Source: an uncultured Anaerolineae bacterium (lineage in GTDB: Bacteria; Chloroflexota; Anaerolineae; J036; Brachytrichaceae). Taken from it: a DNA stretch of 64,000 nucleotides. The stretch's first letter is position 1. Every line of letters starts with the position of its first letter. The stretch covers positions 54,925 through 118,924 of the forward strand of contig CALHLE010000022.1 of assembly GCA_938034415.1 (NCBI GenBank), written 5' to 3'. A program made the translations under genes and the position numbers. Positions 1-8,565 of the stretch are shown here, in pieces. Below the pieces are notes generated by a model. That model was not told the origin of the DNA, made no database searches, and saw only the letters and a program-made list of their open reading frames with translations.

Positions 1-74
1 CAGTTTGTCGAGGAGGGAAGCGTGTCTGGCTGTCATAGCTGGGTGAAAGTGTACTGCTTGCGCAGGCGCGCGGC

Positions 75-2567
75 TCACAGCCGCGCCCGGCGCAGGCGCA
101 AGCTGTTGCCGATCACAAAAAGCGAGCTGAAGGCCATGGCCCCGGCAGCCAGGATCGGCCCGTATTGCTGGAAGACACCGAGCGCCGCCGTTGGGATGAG
201 CAAGGCGTTGTAGAAGAACGCCCAGAACAGATTTTGGCGGATGCCGCGCGCGGTCAGCCGGGCGAGGTCAATCGCCTGGGCCACGCCGCGCAGGTCGCTG
301 CGCATCAGGGTGATGTCGGCGGTCTCGATCGCCGCGTCTGCGCCGGCGGCGACAGCGATGCCCACGTCGGCCTGTGCCAGCGCCGGCGCATCGTTGATTC
401 CGTCGCCGACCATGGCGACCTTGCCGCGCCCGGCCGTCTGCAACGCCGCGACCCGCGCGGCTTTGTCGGCCGGCAGCACTTCGGCGACCACCGCCTCTAC
501 GCCGACATCGCGCGCCACCGCCTGGGCCGCCCGCGCATTGTCGCCGGTCAGCATGACGGTGAAGATGCCGCGCCGCTTGAGTTCGGCGACGCACGCCTGG
601 GCTTCCGGCCGTGGCGCGTCCATCAACCCGATCGCGCCGATCAGCCTGCCGTCCATCGCCGCCAGCATCACCGTCCGGCCCTCTGCCTGCAGACGCGCGA
701 TGTCTTGGCCGGCCCGCCCATCCACGGCGATGCCCTGCGCCTGCATCAACTTGAAGTTGCCCACAGCGAGGAGATGCGGCGTCGAGTCATTCGCCACGAC
801 TGCCGTGACGCCGCGACCGGGCAACGCCTGGAAGCGCTCCACCGGCGCGATGGGCAGCCGGCGCGCCTCGGCAGCCTCGACCACGGCCTGCGCCAGAGGG
901 TGCTCGCTGTTCCGCTCGGCGCTCGCGGCCAGCGCCAGCACGGATTCAGCCGCCGCGCCGCCGAAGGCGATCACCTCGGTCACGGCCGGCTTGCCCTGGG
1001 TGAGCGTGCCGGTTTTGTCGAACGCGACGACGCCGACCTGCGCGGCTTGCTCCAGCGCCGCGCTGTTCCTGAACAAGATGCCGAGTTCGGCGCCCTTGCC
1101 CATGCCGACCATAAGCGCGGTGGGCGTCGCCAGGCCGAGCGCGCAGGGGCAGGCGATGACCAGCACAGACACGGCGTTGATCACGGCGCGCTCGAAGTCG
1201 CTGCCCAGCCACAGCCACGCCGCAAAGGTGAGGGCGGCGATCGCCAGCACCGCCGGCACGAAGACGGCCGAGATGCGGTCGGCCATCGCTTGGATGGGCG
1301 CTTTGCTCCCCTGCGCCTGTTCGACCAGCCGGATGACTTGCGCCAGCGTGGTGTCTTTGCCGACGCGCACGGCTTCGTAGCGCAGCGCGCCTTCCTTGTT
1401 CAGCGTGCCGGCGGTCACCGGGTCGCCTGGCTGTTTGTCGCGCGGCACGCTCTCGCCGGTGATCATGCTCTCGTCCACTGCCGAGCGGCCGGCAATGACT
1501 ATGCCGTCCGCCGCGATGCGCTCGCCCGGCCGGGCGATGATCACGTCGCCGACGGCGATTTGCTCAACCGGCATCTCGACCTCTTCCTCATCGGCCTCGC
1601 CCTGGATGGAGTCCCGGCGGCGCAGCACGCGCGCTGTCTGCGGCGCCAGGCCGATCAGGCGTTCGATGGCGGCGCTGGCGCGCCCCTTGGCGCGCGCTTC
1701 CAGATACTTGCCCACGCTGATCAGCGCCAGGATCATCGCCGCAGTCTCGAAATAGACGTGCCCGTTGCTCCCGCCGAGCAGGACGAGGGCGGAGTATCCG
1801 AACGCGACGCCGGAGCCGAGCGCGACCAGCACATCCATGTTGGGCGCGCCGTTGCGCAACGCCCGGTAGCTATGCCGATAGTATGGCCAGCCAGTGTAAA
1901 CCTGCACCGGCAGGGTGAGCGCGAACAAGATCCCGTTGATCGCGACGTGCTCCGGCATCTGATGCCCGGCCATCGGGGCGAAATTCGGCCCGAACAGCGC
2001 CGCCAGCAGTCCCAGGTCGCGGCTCATGCTGAGCGCGAAGGCCGGCAGGGCGAAGATCAGGCCGACCACCATGCGCCGCCGGCGGTCGGCGACCTCGGCG
2101 CGGCGCGCGGCGCGCTCGGCCGCCTGCGGCGACGCGCGGTCGGCTGCGGTAGCCTGCGTCGGCACGTCGTAGCCGACCTTGCGGACCGCGGCGATGACCT
2201 CGGCGATACGCGCTGCGCCGGGCAGATAGGCCACGGACAGGCGCTCGTTGGCGAGGTTGACGTTGGCCTCGGCGACGCCGGGCAGCCGCTTCACGACGCG
2301 CTCAATTGTGTTGGCGCAGTTGGCGCATGTCATGCCCACGACCGGCAGCTCGATGCGCGCCAGCGGCACGTCGTAGCCCGCAGCGCGCACCCGCTCGACG
2401 ATCTGCGATGTCGAGACTTGCGCCGGGTCGAATGTCACCGAGGCGCGTTCGCCGGCCAAGTTCACCGTCGCGCCGGTCACGCCGGGCGTCTTGCGCAAGA
2501 CGCGCTCGATCGCGCTGGCGCAGTTGGCGCACGTCATGCCCGTGATAGGCAGTTCGATCGCGCGCAT
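75..2567 (-). CDS. copA: Copper-translocating P1B-type ATPase
   Basis: This 830-residue membrane pump exports Cu(I) using ATP. Two N-terminal heavy-metal-associated domains carry MTCANC motifs (Cys14/Cys17 and Cys81/Cys84). The membrane CPC motif, the TGES actuator loop, the DKTGT phosphorylation site, the SEHP motif and GDGINDAP hinge are all present, so it should be active. The CPC type and two HMA domains indicate Cu(I) rather than zinc or cadmium. Its ATG follows directly on the stop codon of the upstream CopZ-like gene, so the two are one operon, divergent from csoR. The 74 bases between its stop and the window edge hold nothing recognisable. Confidence 0.95.
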   Translation of the reverse strand: MRAIELPITGMTCANCASAIERVLRKTPGVTGATVNLAGERASVTFDPAQVSTSQIVERVRAAGYDVPLARIELPVVGMTCANCANTIERVVKRLPGVAEANVNLANERLSVAYLPGAARIAEVIAAVRKVGYDVPTQATAADRASPQAAERAARRAEVADRRRRMVVGLIFALPAFALSMSRDLGLLAALFGPNFAPMAGHQMPEHVAINGILFALTLPVQVYTGWPYYRHSYRALRNGAPNMDVLVALGSGVAFGYSALVLLGGSNGHVYFETAAMILALISVGKYLEARAKGRASAAIERLIGLAPQTARVLRRRDSIQGEADEEEVEMPVEQIAVGDVIIARPGERIAADGIVIAGRSAVDESMITGESVPRDKQPGDPVTAGTLNKEGALRYEAVRVGKDTTLAQVIRLVEQAQGSKAPIQAMADRISAVFVPAVLAIAALTFAAWLWLGSDFERAVINAVSVLVIACPCALGLATPTALMVGMGKGAELGILFRNSAALEQAAQVGVVAFDKTGTLTQGKPAVTEVIAFGGAAAESVLALAASAERNSEHPLAQAVVEAAEARRLPIAPVERFQALPGRGVTAVVANDSTPHLLAVGNFKLMQAQGIAVDGRAGQDIARLQAEGRTVMLAAMDGRLIGAIGLMDAPRPEAQACVAELKRRGIFTVMLTGDNARAAQAVARDVGVEAVVAEVLPADKAARVAALQTAGRGKVAMVGDGINDAPALAQADVGIAVAAGADAAIETADITLMRSDLRGVAQAIDLARLTARGIRQNLFWAFFYNALLIPTAALGVFQQYGPILAAGAMAFSSLFVIGNSLRLRRARL

Positions 2568-2786
2568 CTAAAGTGCGATCGGCTCCTCGGGCGGGTAGTT
2601 GATCGCGATCAGCGCCTCGCGGATGGCTTCCCAGCGCGCCGGCTCGCTCCACGTCACGGTGACCGTCTTGGTCGCCAGATCGGCTTGAACCGAGGTCATG
2701 CCGGGCATGGCCTTCAGCGCATTCTGGATGGCGCGCACGCAGCCATCGCACCCGATGTTGGGGACGCGAAAGGTCTTGGTGTTCAT
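2568..2786 (-). CDS. CopZ-like heavy-metal-associated domain protein
   Basis: A 72-residue single HMA domain, beginning MNTKTF, with the metal-binding motif GCDGC (Cys13 and Cys16). Small proteins of this type carry Cu(I) to CopA. I chose the ATG at 2786 because the longer frame would cross the divergent promoter and operator. The stop TAG abuts the copA ATG with no gap. The motif is GCxGC rather than the usual MxCxxC, so the Met before the first Cys is replaced by Ile-Gly. Copper specificity is inferred from the neighbours. Confidence 0.85.
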   Translation of the reverse strand: MNTKTFRVPNIGCDGCVRAIQNALKAMPGMTSVQADLATKTVTVTWSEPARWEAIREALIAINYPPEEPIAL

Positions 2787-2805
2787 GGTTCTTCTATCCG
2801 TCGGT

Positions 2806-2845
2806 GATATACTTTGCGCATACCCCCTCCCCACCGGGGGGGGTG
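2806..2845. promoter_or_regulatory. Divergent cop/csoR promoters with CsoR-type operator
   Basis: ACCCCC (2822-2827) and GGGGGT (2839-2844) form an inverted repeat inside a C-tract/G-tract stretch, which resembles known CsoR operators. A -10 TATACT for csoR (2808-2813, plus) and a -10 TATATC for the cop operon (2806-2811, minus) overlap each other. The operator would cover the csoR start site and the cop -10/-35 spacer, so bound CsoR could repress both. No good -35 is visible for either. Confidence 0.65.
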
Positions 2846-2861
2846 CAGAGGATTATATACC

Positions 2862-3200
2862 ATGGCCAGCGAGACGACCAAGAAAGACCTGCTCGCCCGT
2901 CTGAGGACGATCGAGGGACATGTGCGCGGCATACAGCGCATGGTTGAAGATGACGCATATTGCATTGACGTCATCCACCAGGTGAAAGCCATTCAACAGG
3001 CGTTGGAGCGCTTCAACGCGGTGCTGCTCTCGGAGCATTTGAACACGTGCGTCGCCGCTGCGATCCGCAGCAACGATCCACGCGAACGCGAGCGCGTCGT
3101 CTCGGAACTGCTCCAAGTCTTTGGCGCTGCCGGAGATGTCCGAAGCGCGAGGCGGGTGGCGCTGCGCGATGCCGACAAGCGGCCTGGTCGGATGCCGTGA
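2862..3200 (+). CDS. csoR: Copper-sensing transcriptional repressor CsoR
   Basis: A 112-residue four-helix CsoR/RcnR-family repressor that releases DNA on binding Cu(I). The Cu(I) ligands are in the expected places: Cys34 (DAYC), His59 and Cys63 (HLNTC), matching the Cys-His-Cys pattern of Mycobacterium CsoR. I chose the ATG at 2862 because it has an AGAGGA ribosome site 9 nt upstream and because the longer frame starts in the operator. It is divergent from the copper pump operon, its likely target. The basic C-terminal tail is longer than the core fold needs. Confidence 0.9.
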   Translation: MASETTKKDLLARLRTIEGHVRGIQRMVEDDAYCIDVIHQVKAIQQALERFNAVLLSEHLNTCVAAAIRSNDPRERERVVSELLQVFGAAGDVRSARRVALRDADKRPGRMP

Positions 3201-3225
3201 CCGTCACATGCTCAACCGAGACAAT

Positions 3226-3234
3226 TGGTATGAT
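3226..3234 (+). promoter_or_regulatory. Extended -10 promoter of the phosphorylase gene
   Basis: TG-G-TATGAT is a full extended -10 element, with TATGAT at 3229-3234. A start site near 3241 would give a leader of about 38 nt. No convincing -35 is seen, as is usual for extended -10 promoters. Confidence 0.45.
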
Positions 3235-3278
3235 AGCCAAGTTGGTTGCGGTGCGCGACGCTATGTCGCGTGCGTCTC

Positions 3279-4142
3279 ATGGCGAATGTAACGGCTTCGA
3301 TACAACAGGTGACGCGCGAGTCCATTCAGGCTGCGGTAGCATACTTGCGCCGCCTGGATGCGCGCCCGTGGCGTGTGCTCATCATCTTGGGCAGCGGCCT
3401 GGGCGCGTTGGCCGACGAAGTGGCCGATGCGCTGCGCGTCCCCTACAGTGAAATCCCCGGCTTTGCGCGGTCTACCGTTCAAGGTCATAAGGGCCAGCTC
3501 GTGATCGGCGCATTGTTCGGCGTGCCGGTGGCCATCATGCAGGGGCGGATGCACTTCTACGAGGGCTATCCGCTTTGGCAGGTCACCCTGCCGGTGCGCG
3601 TAGCGCGCGTGATGGGCGCCACGCACATGATCGTCACCAACGCGGCGGGCGGCATCAACCGCGCGTTTAACGTCGCCGACGTGATGCTCATCACCGACCA
3701 CATCAACCTGGTGGGCATGGCCGGCCACAACCCGTTGATCGGGCCGAATCTGGATGAATACGGCCCCCGCTTCCCCGAAATGACCACGGCGTATGATCCT
3801 GAGCTGCGTCAGCACGCCGTGCAGGCCGCGCAAGCCGCCGGCATTGAGCTGCGCCAGGGCGTCTATGCGTGTCTGGCCGGGCCGAACTTCGAGACGCCGG
3901 CCGAGTTGCGCTTCTTGCGCGCGATCGGCGCAGATGCCGTCGGCATGTCCACAGCCCACGAGGTGCTTGTGGCGCGGCATGCCGGCCTGCGTGTGTTGGG
4001 CCTCAGCGGCATCACCAACGTGGCGCGCCTGAGCGCAGATGAGGGCGAGCCGCCCTCGCACGAAGAAGTGATGCAGGCAAGCGCGCAGATCGCGCCCAAG
4101 ATATTCACTATCGTGCGCGGCGTGTTGTCGCACATGTCCTGA
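3279..4142 (+). CDS. punA: Purine nucleoside phosphorylase
   Basis: A 287-residue trimeric-type phosphorylase (PNP/MTAP family) that splits purine nucleosides with phosphate into base and ribose 1-phosphate in the cytosol. The phosphate loop GSGLG, the GRMHFYEGY segment, TNAAGG, the base-pocket segment GPNFETPAE and GMSTAHE are all present, followed by SGITN with the purine-contacting Asn. I prefer the ATG at 3279 to the upstream TTG at 3246 because the homologous region starts soon after it. It is transcribed alone or with the downstream membrane protein. Confidence 0.92.
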   Translation: MANVTASIQQVTRESIQAAVAYLRRLDARPWRVLIILGSGLGALADEVADALRVPYSEIPGFARSTVQGHKGQLVIGALFGVPVAIMQGRMHFYEGYPLWQVTLPVRVARVMGATHMIVTNAAGGINRAFNVADVMLITDHINLVGMAGHNPLIGPNLDEYGPRFPEMTTAYDPELRQHAVQAAQAAGIELRQGVYACLAGPNFETPAELRFLRAIGADAVGMSTAHEVLVARHAGLRVLGLSGITNVARLSADEGEPPSHEEVMQASAQIAPKIFTIVRGVLSHMS

Positions 4143-4189
4143 GCGGCTTTGGCGCTCCGGCTCGCCGGCCGCGGTTGTCAATTGCGCTC

Positions 4190-5173
4190 ATGGAAGTCAT
4201 CCTGCGGTTGCTCATTGAACTGCGACTGGTGATCGTCGCGATCATCGGGATTTGTTGCGCGGCGCTTTTCTTCACCGGCCTGAGTTCGCTGCGTGAGCTG
4301 CGCCGGGCGATGTTCCGTCTGGAGCGCAGCGTCATCGTCGCGCGCGTCGTGGATGCCTGGGTGAAGGCCGGATTGCTGGCCATCCTCGGCTTGGTGATCG
4401 GGGTCGCGACGAACGCGGCGCCGGAGTCGCCGGCGCCTTCCGGCGCAGTCGAGAACCCGCTCGCCTTTACGCCAACGGTTGAAGTCAACGCGGTCGAACC
4501 AACGCCGATCCCCACCGCCGACTTGTCCGCCGCGTTGGTGCGGATGACGGCGGCGCCGGCCGAAGCACTCGCCGTTGTTGCGACGATGGATCCGAACGTG
4601 GCGCTGCCGACGTCAGTCGCGCCGCCCACTCCGACGCCAATCCCATCCCCGACGCCGATTCCACCGACGGCGACGCCGGCTCTGCCGCCCACACCCACGC
4701 AGCCTCCGCCACAGGAACAGTTGCCGTTCATTGTGGTCGCCACCGCCACGCCCACGCCAGCATTCGCTACGGTCCGGCCGGAGCCGACGGCGACGCCCAT
4801 CCCGTTGCCCACGCCCACGGCGGCGCCGACTACTCCTCCGGCCGATGTGTTGGTCGCCGATTGTCCAAATCCCGCCGCTGCGCGCATAGACAGCCCAGTT
4901 GCGGGTGAAACGGTGTCGGGCGTTTATGTGGTGCGCGGCACGGCCGACTTCCCCGGCGGCGTTGGCCGCTACAAGCTCGAAATCCTTCGCCCCAACATCC
5001 CCGGCTGGGCGTTTCTATGGGAGAACTACAATGCCGTCAAAGATGGCGTGCTGATGCCCCGGTTCGACTCTTCCCTCTTTCCCCCTGGCGTCTATACCCT
5101 GCGATTGTCGTTGGTGGACGCGGCGGGTCAAGACACGGGCATCTACTGCAGCGTCCAGATCAGAATCGCCTGA
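4190..5173 (+). CDS. Membrane-anchored protein with Thr/Pro-rich spacer and Ig-like domain
   Basis: A 327-residue protein not assigned to a named family. It has a hydrophobic N-terminal segment (about residues 5-32), a second one near 65-80, a long Thr/Pro/Ala spacer of repeated PTP and TPTP units (about 95-225) and a C-terminal beta-rich domain of about 100 residues that starts IDSPVAGETVSG. The layout indicates a surface protein held away from the membrane by a flexible stalk. The ATG at 4190 is preferred to the TTG at 4175. It ends 2 nt before the next gene. Confidence 0.7.
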   Translation: MEVILRLLIELRLVIVAIIGICCAALFFTGLSSLRELRRAMFRLERSVIVARVVDAWVKAGLLAILGLVIGVATNAAPESPAPSGAVENPLAFTPTVEVNAVEPTPIPTADLSAALVRMTAAPAEALAVVATMDPNVALPTSVAPPTPTPIPSPTPIPPTATPALPPTPTQPPPQEQLPFIVVATATPTPAFATVRPEPTATPIPLPTPTAAPTTPPADVLVADCPNPAAARIDSPVAGETVSGVYVVRGTADFPGGVGRYKLEILRPNIPGWAFLWENYNAVKDGVLMPRFDSSLFPPGVYTLRLSLVDAAGQDTGIYCSVQIRIA

Positions 5174-5175
5174 CC

Positions 5176-5712
5176 ATGCGCATCCGTCCCGCCGAACTCG
5201 CCGACTTGGAGGCCATCCTTGCGCTTGATCACAGCTACGCCACCGATCACGTCTGGCAAATGAGCGAGCAGAACTCTGCCGGCGAACAGACGGCTATCTT
5301 TCGGTTGGTGCAACTGCCGCGCCAGGTCCAAATGTCGTCGCCCTATGATCCACAAGCGCTCCGGCGTTGCCTGCACCGCTGCGACTATCTATGGGTGATG
5401 CAAGCGCCGGCGAGCTGTGAGATTTATGGTTACATCGGCATGGCGTTGCTGCCTTGGCATAACACCGGCTGGATTCCGGCGTTTGCCGTCGCGCCGCACA
5501 TGCGGCGCAAGGGCATCGGCACTCAGTTGCTACGCGCGGCCATCGCGCAAGCTCGGGTCGCCGGCTTACACAGCGTCACGCTAAGCCTGCAGACCAAAAA
5601 CTATCCGGCGACGCGCTTTTGCCAAACGCGCGGCATGCGCTTCAGCGGCTATGCCGATAACTACTATGCCGGCCGCGACATCGCCCTATTCTTCGCGTAT
5701 AGAATCAAGTAA
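5176..5712 (+). CDS. GNAT-family N-acetyltransferase
   Basis: A 178-residue acetyltransferase. The acetyl-CoA pyrophosphate loop is visible as RRKGIGTQLL, preceded by the beta-4 strand (FAVAPHMR) and followed by a C-terminal YPATRFCQTRGMRFSGY segment typical of RimI-like enzymes. The substrate is unknown. The ATG at 5176 lies 2 nt after the previous stop, so the genes are probably translationally coupled. Confidence 0.82.
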   Translation: MRIRPAELADLEAILALDHSYATDHVWQMSEQNSAGEQTAIFRLVQLPRQVQMSSPYDPQALRRCLHRCDYLWVMQAPASCEIYGYIGMALLPWHNTGWIPAFAVAPHMRRKGIGTQLLRAAIAQARVAGLHSVTLSLQTKNYPATRFCQTRGMRFSGYADNYYAGRDIALFFAYRIK

Positions 5713-5730
5713 TCGAAGCTAACGCATCGT

Positions 5731-7827
5731 ATGGACGCATTGTTGAGCGCCATATTAGGCGCTGTTCAACTGCTCAACCGGATCACGGTTACCGGCATCC
5801 TCGTCACCGCGTTCGCGCTGGTGATCTACATCGGTTTATACAACCGGCGCAGCCCGATCGCGCGCGACTACGCCGTCGTCTTGCTGTGCGTCATCGGCGC
5901 GTATTTGGGCGACCTGCTCGCGCAGATGTCGGAACTCGACCCGCGCACAGACAGCACGGAGCTCTGGCTGCGCCTGCAATGGATCGGCATCGCGTTCATC
6001 CCGGCGGCGTCGCTGGCGTTGTCGGACTCGTTGTTGCGCGCCACAGGCGATAGCTCCCCGCTGCGACAGTTAGCCGTCAAGATCGGCTACGGGATCAGCG
6101 CAGCGACCTTCGCCCTTGTCCTGATCACCGCGCTGATCGCAACGCCGGGCGTCTCCACCGAGGGGCTGACGCACCTCACGCCGGGACCGCTGTTTTACCC
6201 GTTCACACTTTATTACTTTGGCAGCGTTGCCTGGGCGACCTACAACGTCTTCGAGGCGCGCCGGCGCTCGCTCACCGCGACGAGCAAGCGGCGCATGACC
6301 TACTTTTCTGCAGCGTTCGCCGCGCCGTCCCTGGGTATGTTTCCCTACTTGTTGCCCGTGGGCTGGCCGTCGGCCCTGCCCAGTTTGCTGCCATGGGTTG
6401 GTATCTTGCTCGTCAACATGGTCGTCGGCGCGGCGATTACGTTCATGGGTTACACGGTGGCCTACTTCGGCGCCAGCGCGCCCGACCGGGTGATCAAGCG
6501 GCGCATGGTGAAATATCTGATTCGTGGGCCGCTGACGGCAGCGGCGGTCATCACGGCCTTTGTGGTCAGCACGCGCGTCGAACGCTGGCTCGATTTGCCC
6601 GGCGCGTTCATCGGCCTGGTCGCTGCAGCGACGATCATCCTGATGGTCCAATGGTTCATTGACATGGTGCAACCGACGCTCGACCGGCTGATCGCCGGCG
6701 ACGACGCCGAGGAAGTGCGCCGCTTGCAACAGTTCAGCGCCCGGCTGATGACGACGTCGGACCTCATCCAGTACCTGGAGAATATCCTCGCCGCGCTGTG
6801 CGATCTGCTGCGCGCGCGGACGGCGTTTGTTACAACCTGTCTGACCGACGAGCAGGATGCCTGCGCTGCGCCGATCAATGTGATCATCGGCAACTTCACG
6901 CCGGACGACGTGCGCGGCGCATTGCCCGTGCCGCCTGATGCCGTGCGCTCGGCGACGACGCTTCCGCCGGGGCGATCCCACAACGGCGCGAACGGCCAAC
7001 ATCTGCCCTCTCACCACGCCTTCGAGGTCGAAAGTGACTTCATCGTGTGGGGCGGCTACTGGTTGATCCCGCTGCGCGCGCAGGATCATCATCAGGTGCT
7101 GGGGGTGATGGGACTGGCTGCGCGCGCCGCAGAGCCGGAGCTGAGCGATGAGGAACGCGAAGGCGTGGCCGTGCTGGTATCACAGGCCGCGCGCGCCCTG
7201 GAAGATGCCTCTAAGCAGCGGCGCGCCTTCGAGGCGCTGGAACGCCTGGTGCCGGAGGCGGAGGATATGCAGCGGCGCATGGCCGGCACGCGCAACCCGG
7301 CCGCGCCCACCGTTGCTGACTTCGAGCGCGTCCCATTGGATAACCACGATGATCTCACCCAACTGGTGCGCGACGCGCTCAGCCAATACTGGGGCGGGCC
7401 CAAGCTGTCCGAGTCGCCCCTGCTCAACCTGCGCGTAGTCAGCGAGGCGATCAAGCAAGAGAACGGCAACGCCACCAAAGCGCTGCGCCGCGTGCTGGCC
7501 GAAGCCATCGAACGCCTAAAGCCGGACGGCACGCGCAGTTTTACCGCCGCCGAGTGGATGCTTTACAACATCCTCGAACTCAAGATTATGCAGAATATGA
7601 AGGTGCGCGATGTGGCGCGCAAGCTGGTGATGAGCGAGAGCGACCTGTATCGCAAACAACGCGCCGCCTTCGAGGAAGTGGCGCGCATCGTGGCGGAGAT
7701 GGAGCGCGAGGCGCGCAGACGCGAGCAGCAGGCCATGTGGTTGTCGTCGGGCGTCGGTGCGCATGCGCGTTTGGAACGCGAAAAGGACGATCCGGCCGTG
7801 ACAGCCGGCTCTTCTGCATCGCCGTAG
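5731..7827 (+). CDS. Nine-TM sensor with GAF-like domain and C-terminal helix-turn-helix-like region
   Basis: This 698-residue protein has about nine hydrophobic segments (18-37, 47-66, 81-103, 118-137, 152-172, 188-209, 214-247, 261-282, 291-315); the first seven resemble the 7TM input region of some histidine kinases. A GAF-like region follows (about 330-490). Instead of a kinase it ends in a basic, helical region of about 150 residues with a likely helix-turn-helix (about 624-644, MKVRDVARKLVMSESDLYRKQ). No H-box or ATP-binding motif is seen. It may link a membrane signal directly to DNA or to a partner. The function is inferred, not known. A -10 TAGAAT lies at 5700-5705. Confidence 0.7.
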   Translation: MDALLSAILGAVQLLNRITVTGILVTAFALVIYIGLYNRRSPIARDYAVVLLCVIGAYLGDLLAQMSELDPRTDSTELWLRLQWIGIAFIPAASLALSDSLLRATGDSSPLRQLAVKIGYGISAATFALVLITALIATPGVSTEGLTHLTPGPLFYPFTLYYFGSVAWATYNVFEARRRSLTATSKRRMTYFSAAFAAPSLGMFPYLLPVGWPSALPSLLPWVGILLVNMVVGAAITFMGYTVAYFGASAPDRVIKRRMVKYLIRGPLTAAAVITAFVVSTRVERWLDLPGAFIGLVAAATIILMVQWFIDMVQPTLDRLIAGDDAEEVRRLQQFSARLMTTSDLIQYLENILAALCDLLRARTAFVTTCLTDEQDACAAPINVIIGNFTPDDVRGALPVPPDAVRSATTLPPGRSHNGANGQHLPSHHAFEVESDFIVWGGYWLIPLRAQDHHQVLGVMGLAARAAEPELSDEEREGVAVLVSQAARALEDASKQRRAFEALERLVPEAEDMQRRMAGTRNPAAPTVADFERVPLDNHDDLTQLVRDALSQYWGGPKLSESPLLNLRVVSEAIKQENGNATKALRRVLAEAIERLKPDGTRSFTAAEWMLYNILELKIMQNMKVRDVARKLVMSESDLYRKQRAAFEEVARIVAEMEREARRREQQAMWLSSGVGAHARLEREKDDPAVTAGSSASP

Positions 7828-7829
7828 AT

Positions 7830-7857
7830 TTGTTTTTGCGCCCGGCCGGCCTACAAT
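7830..7857 (+). promoter_or_regulatory. Promoter of the ThuA-like gene
   Basis: TTGTTT (7830-7835) and TACAAT (7852-7857) are 16 nt apart. The -10 ends 9 nt before the ATG, so the transcript probably starts at or within a few bases of the start codon. Confidence 0.5.
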
Positions 7858-7866
7858 CGGCCGCAT

Positions 7867-8559
7867 ATGAGGCAAGCGCTCATCGTCTACGGCGGCTGGG
7901 AAGGTCACCAGCCAAAAGAGGTCGCGGGACTCTTGGGCGACGCGCTGGCGCGCGCCGGGTTTTCGGTCGAACGCGCCAATACGCTCGACGCTTTTCTCGA
8001 CGCGAATCGGCTCAAATCGCTCGATCTCATCGTGCCGATCTGGACGATGGGCACGATCAAGCGCGAGCAGCTCGAACCCTTGTTGGAAGCCGTGCGCGGC
8101 GGGGTCGGCCTGGCCGGCTGTCACGGCGGCATGTGCGACGCCTTTCGCAACGAGACCGAGTATCAGTTCATGACCGGCGGCCAGTGGGTGGCGCATCCGG
8201 GCAACGACGGCCGGCACTACCGGGTCAATATCATTGACCGTAATCCCATCACCGAGGGCATCCGGGACTTCGAGGTGTGGACGGAGAAATACTACATGCA
8301 CGTGGACCCGGCGATCCGCGTGATGGCGACGACGACCTTCGAGGACTACGGCGACACAATCATGCCGGTGGTGTGGACGAAGACTTACGGCAAAGGGCGC
8401 GTATTCTACTGCTCATTGGGCCATCAGGCGAACATCGTGGCCATGCCGCTGGTGCTGACGATGATGGCGCGTGGGATGCGCTGGGCCGCCGGCGAGTGGC
8501 AGACCGAGATGGGGCTGCCGTTCGCCAGGGTGTATTGCTCAGCCGCCCAAGCGGACTAG
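7867..8559 (+). CDS. ThuA-like domain protein
   Basis: A 230-residue class I glutamine-amidotransferase-like fold of the ThuA family, whose members are linked to sugar use. Family features are the N-terminal strand ALIVYGG, the GLAGCHGG turn (a Cys sits where amidotransferases have the nucleophile), GGQWVAHPGN, the late HVDPAIRVMATT segment and VVWTKTYGKGRVFYCSLGH near the end. The reaction is not established for the family. No ribosome-binding site is visible, which fits a leaderless message. It is convergent with the ligase fusion, 6 nt apart. Confidence 0.85.
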   Translation: MRQALIVYGGWEGHQPKEVAGLLGDALARAGFSVERANTLDAFLDANRLKSLDLIVPIWTMGTIKREQLEPLLEAVRGGVGLAGCHGGMCDAFRNETEYQFMTGGQWVAHPGNDGRHYRVNIIDRNPITEGIRDFEVWTEKYYMHVDPAIRVMATTTFEDYGDTIMPVVWTKTYGKGRVFYCSLGHQANIVAMPLVLTMMARGMRWAAGEWQTEMGLPFARVYCSAAQAD

Positions 8560-8565
8560 CCCGGA

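Noticed and set aside
165..2807. An 880-codon open frame on the plus strand opposite copA
   Set aside because: It is the antisense shadow of a GC-rich gene. Its translation is low-complexity (Arg, His, Asp, Gly-rich) and matches no domain, while copA on the other strand has every motif.
6070..7092. A 340-codon frame antisense to the nine-TM sensor
   Set aside because: Arg/His/Gln-rich shadow with no domain; the plus-strand protein is clearly real.
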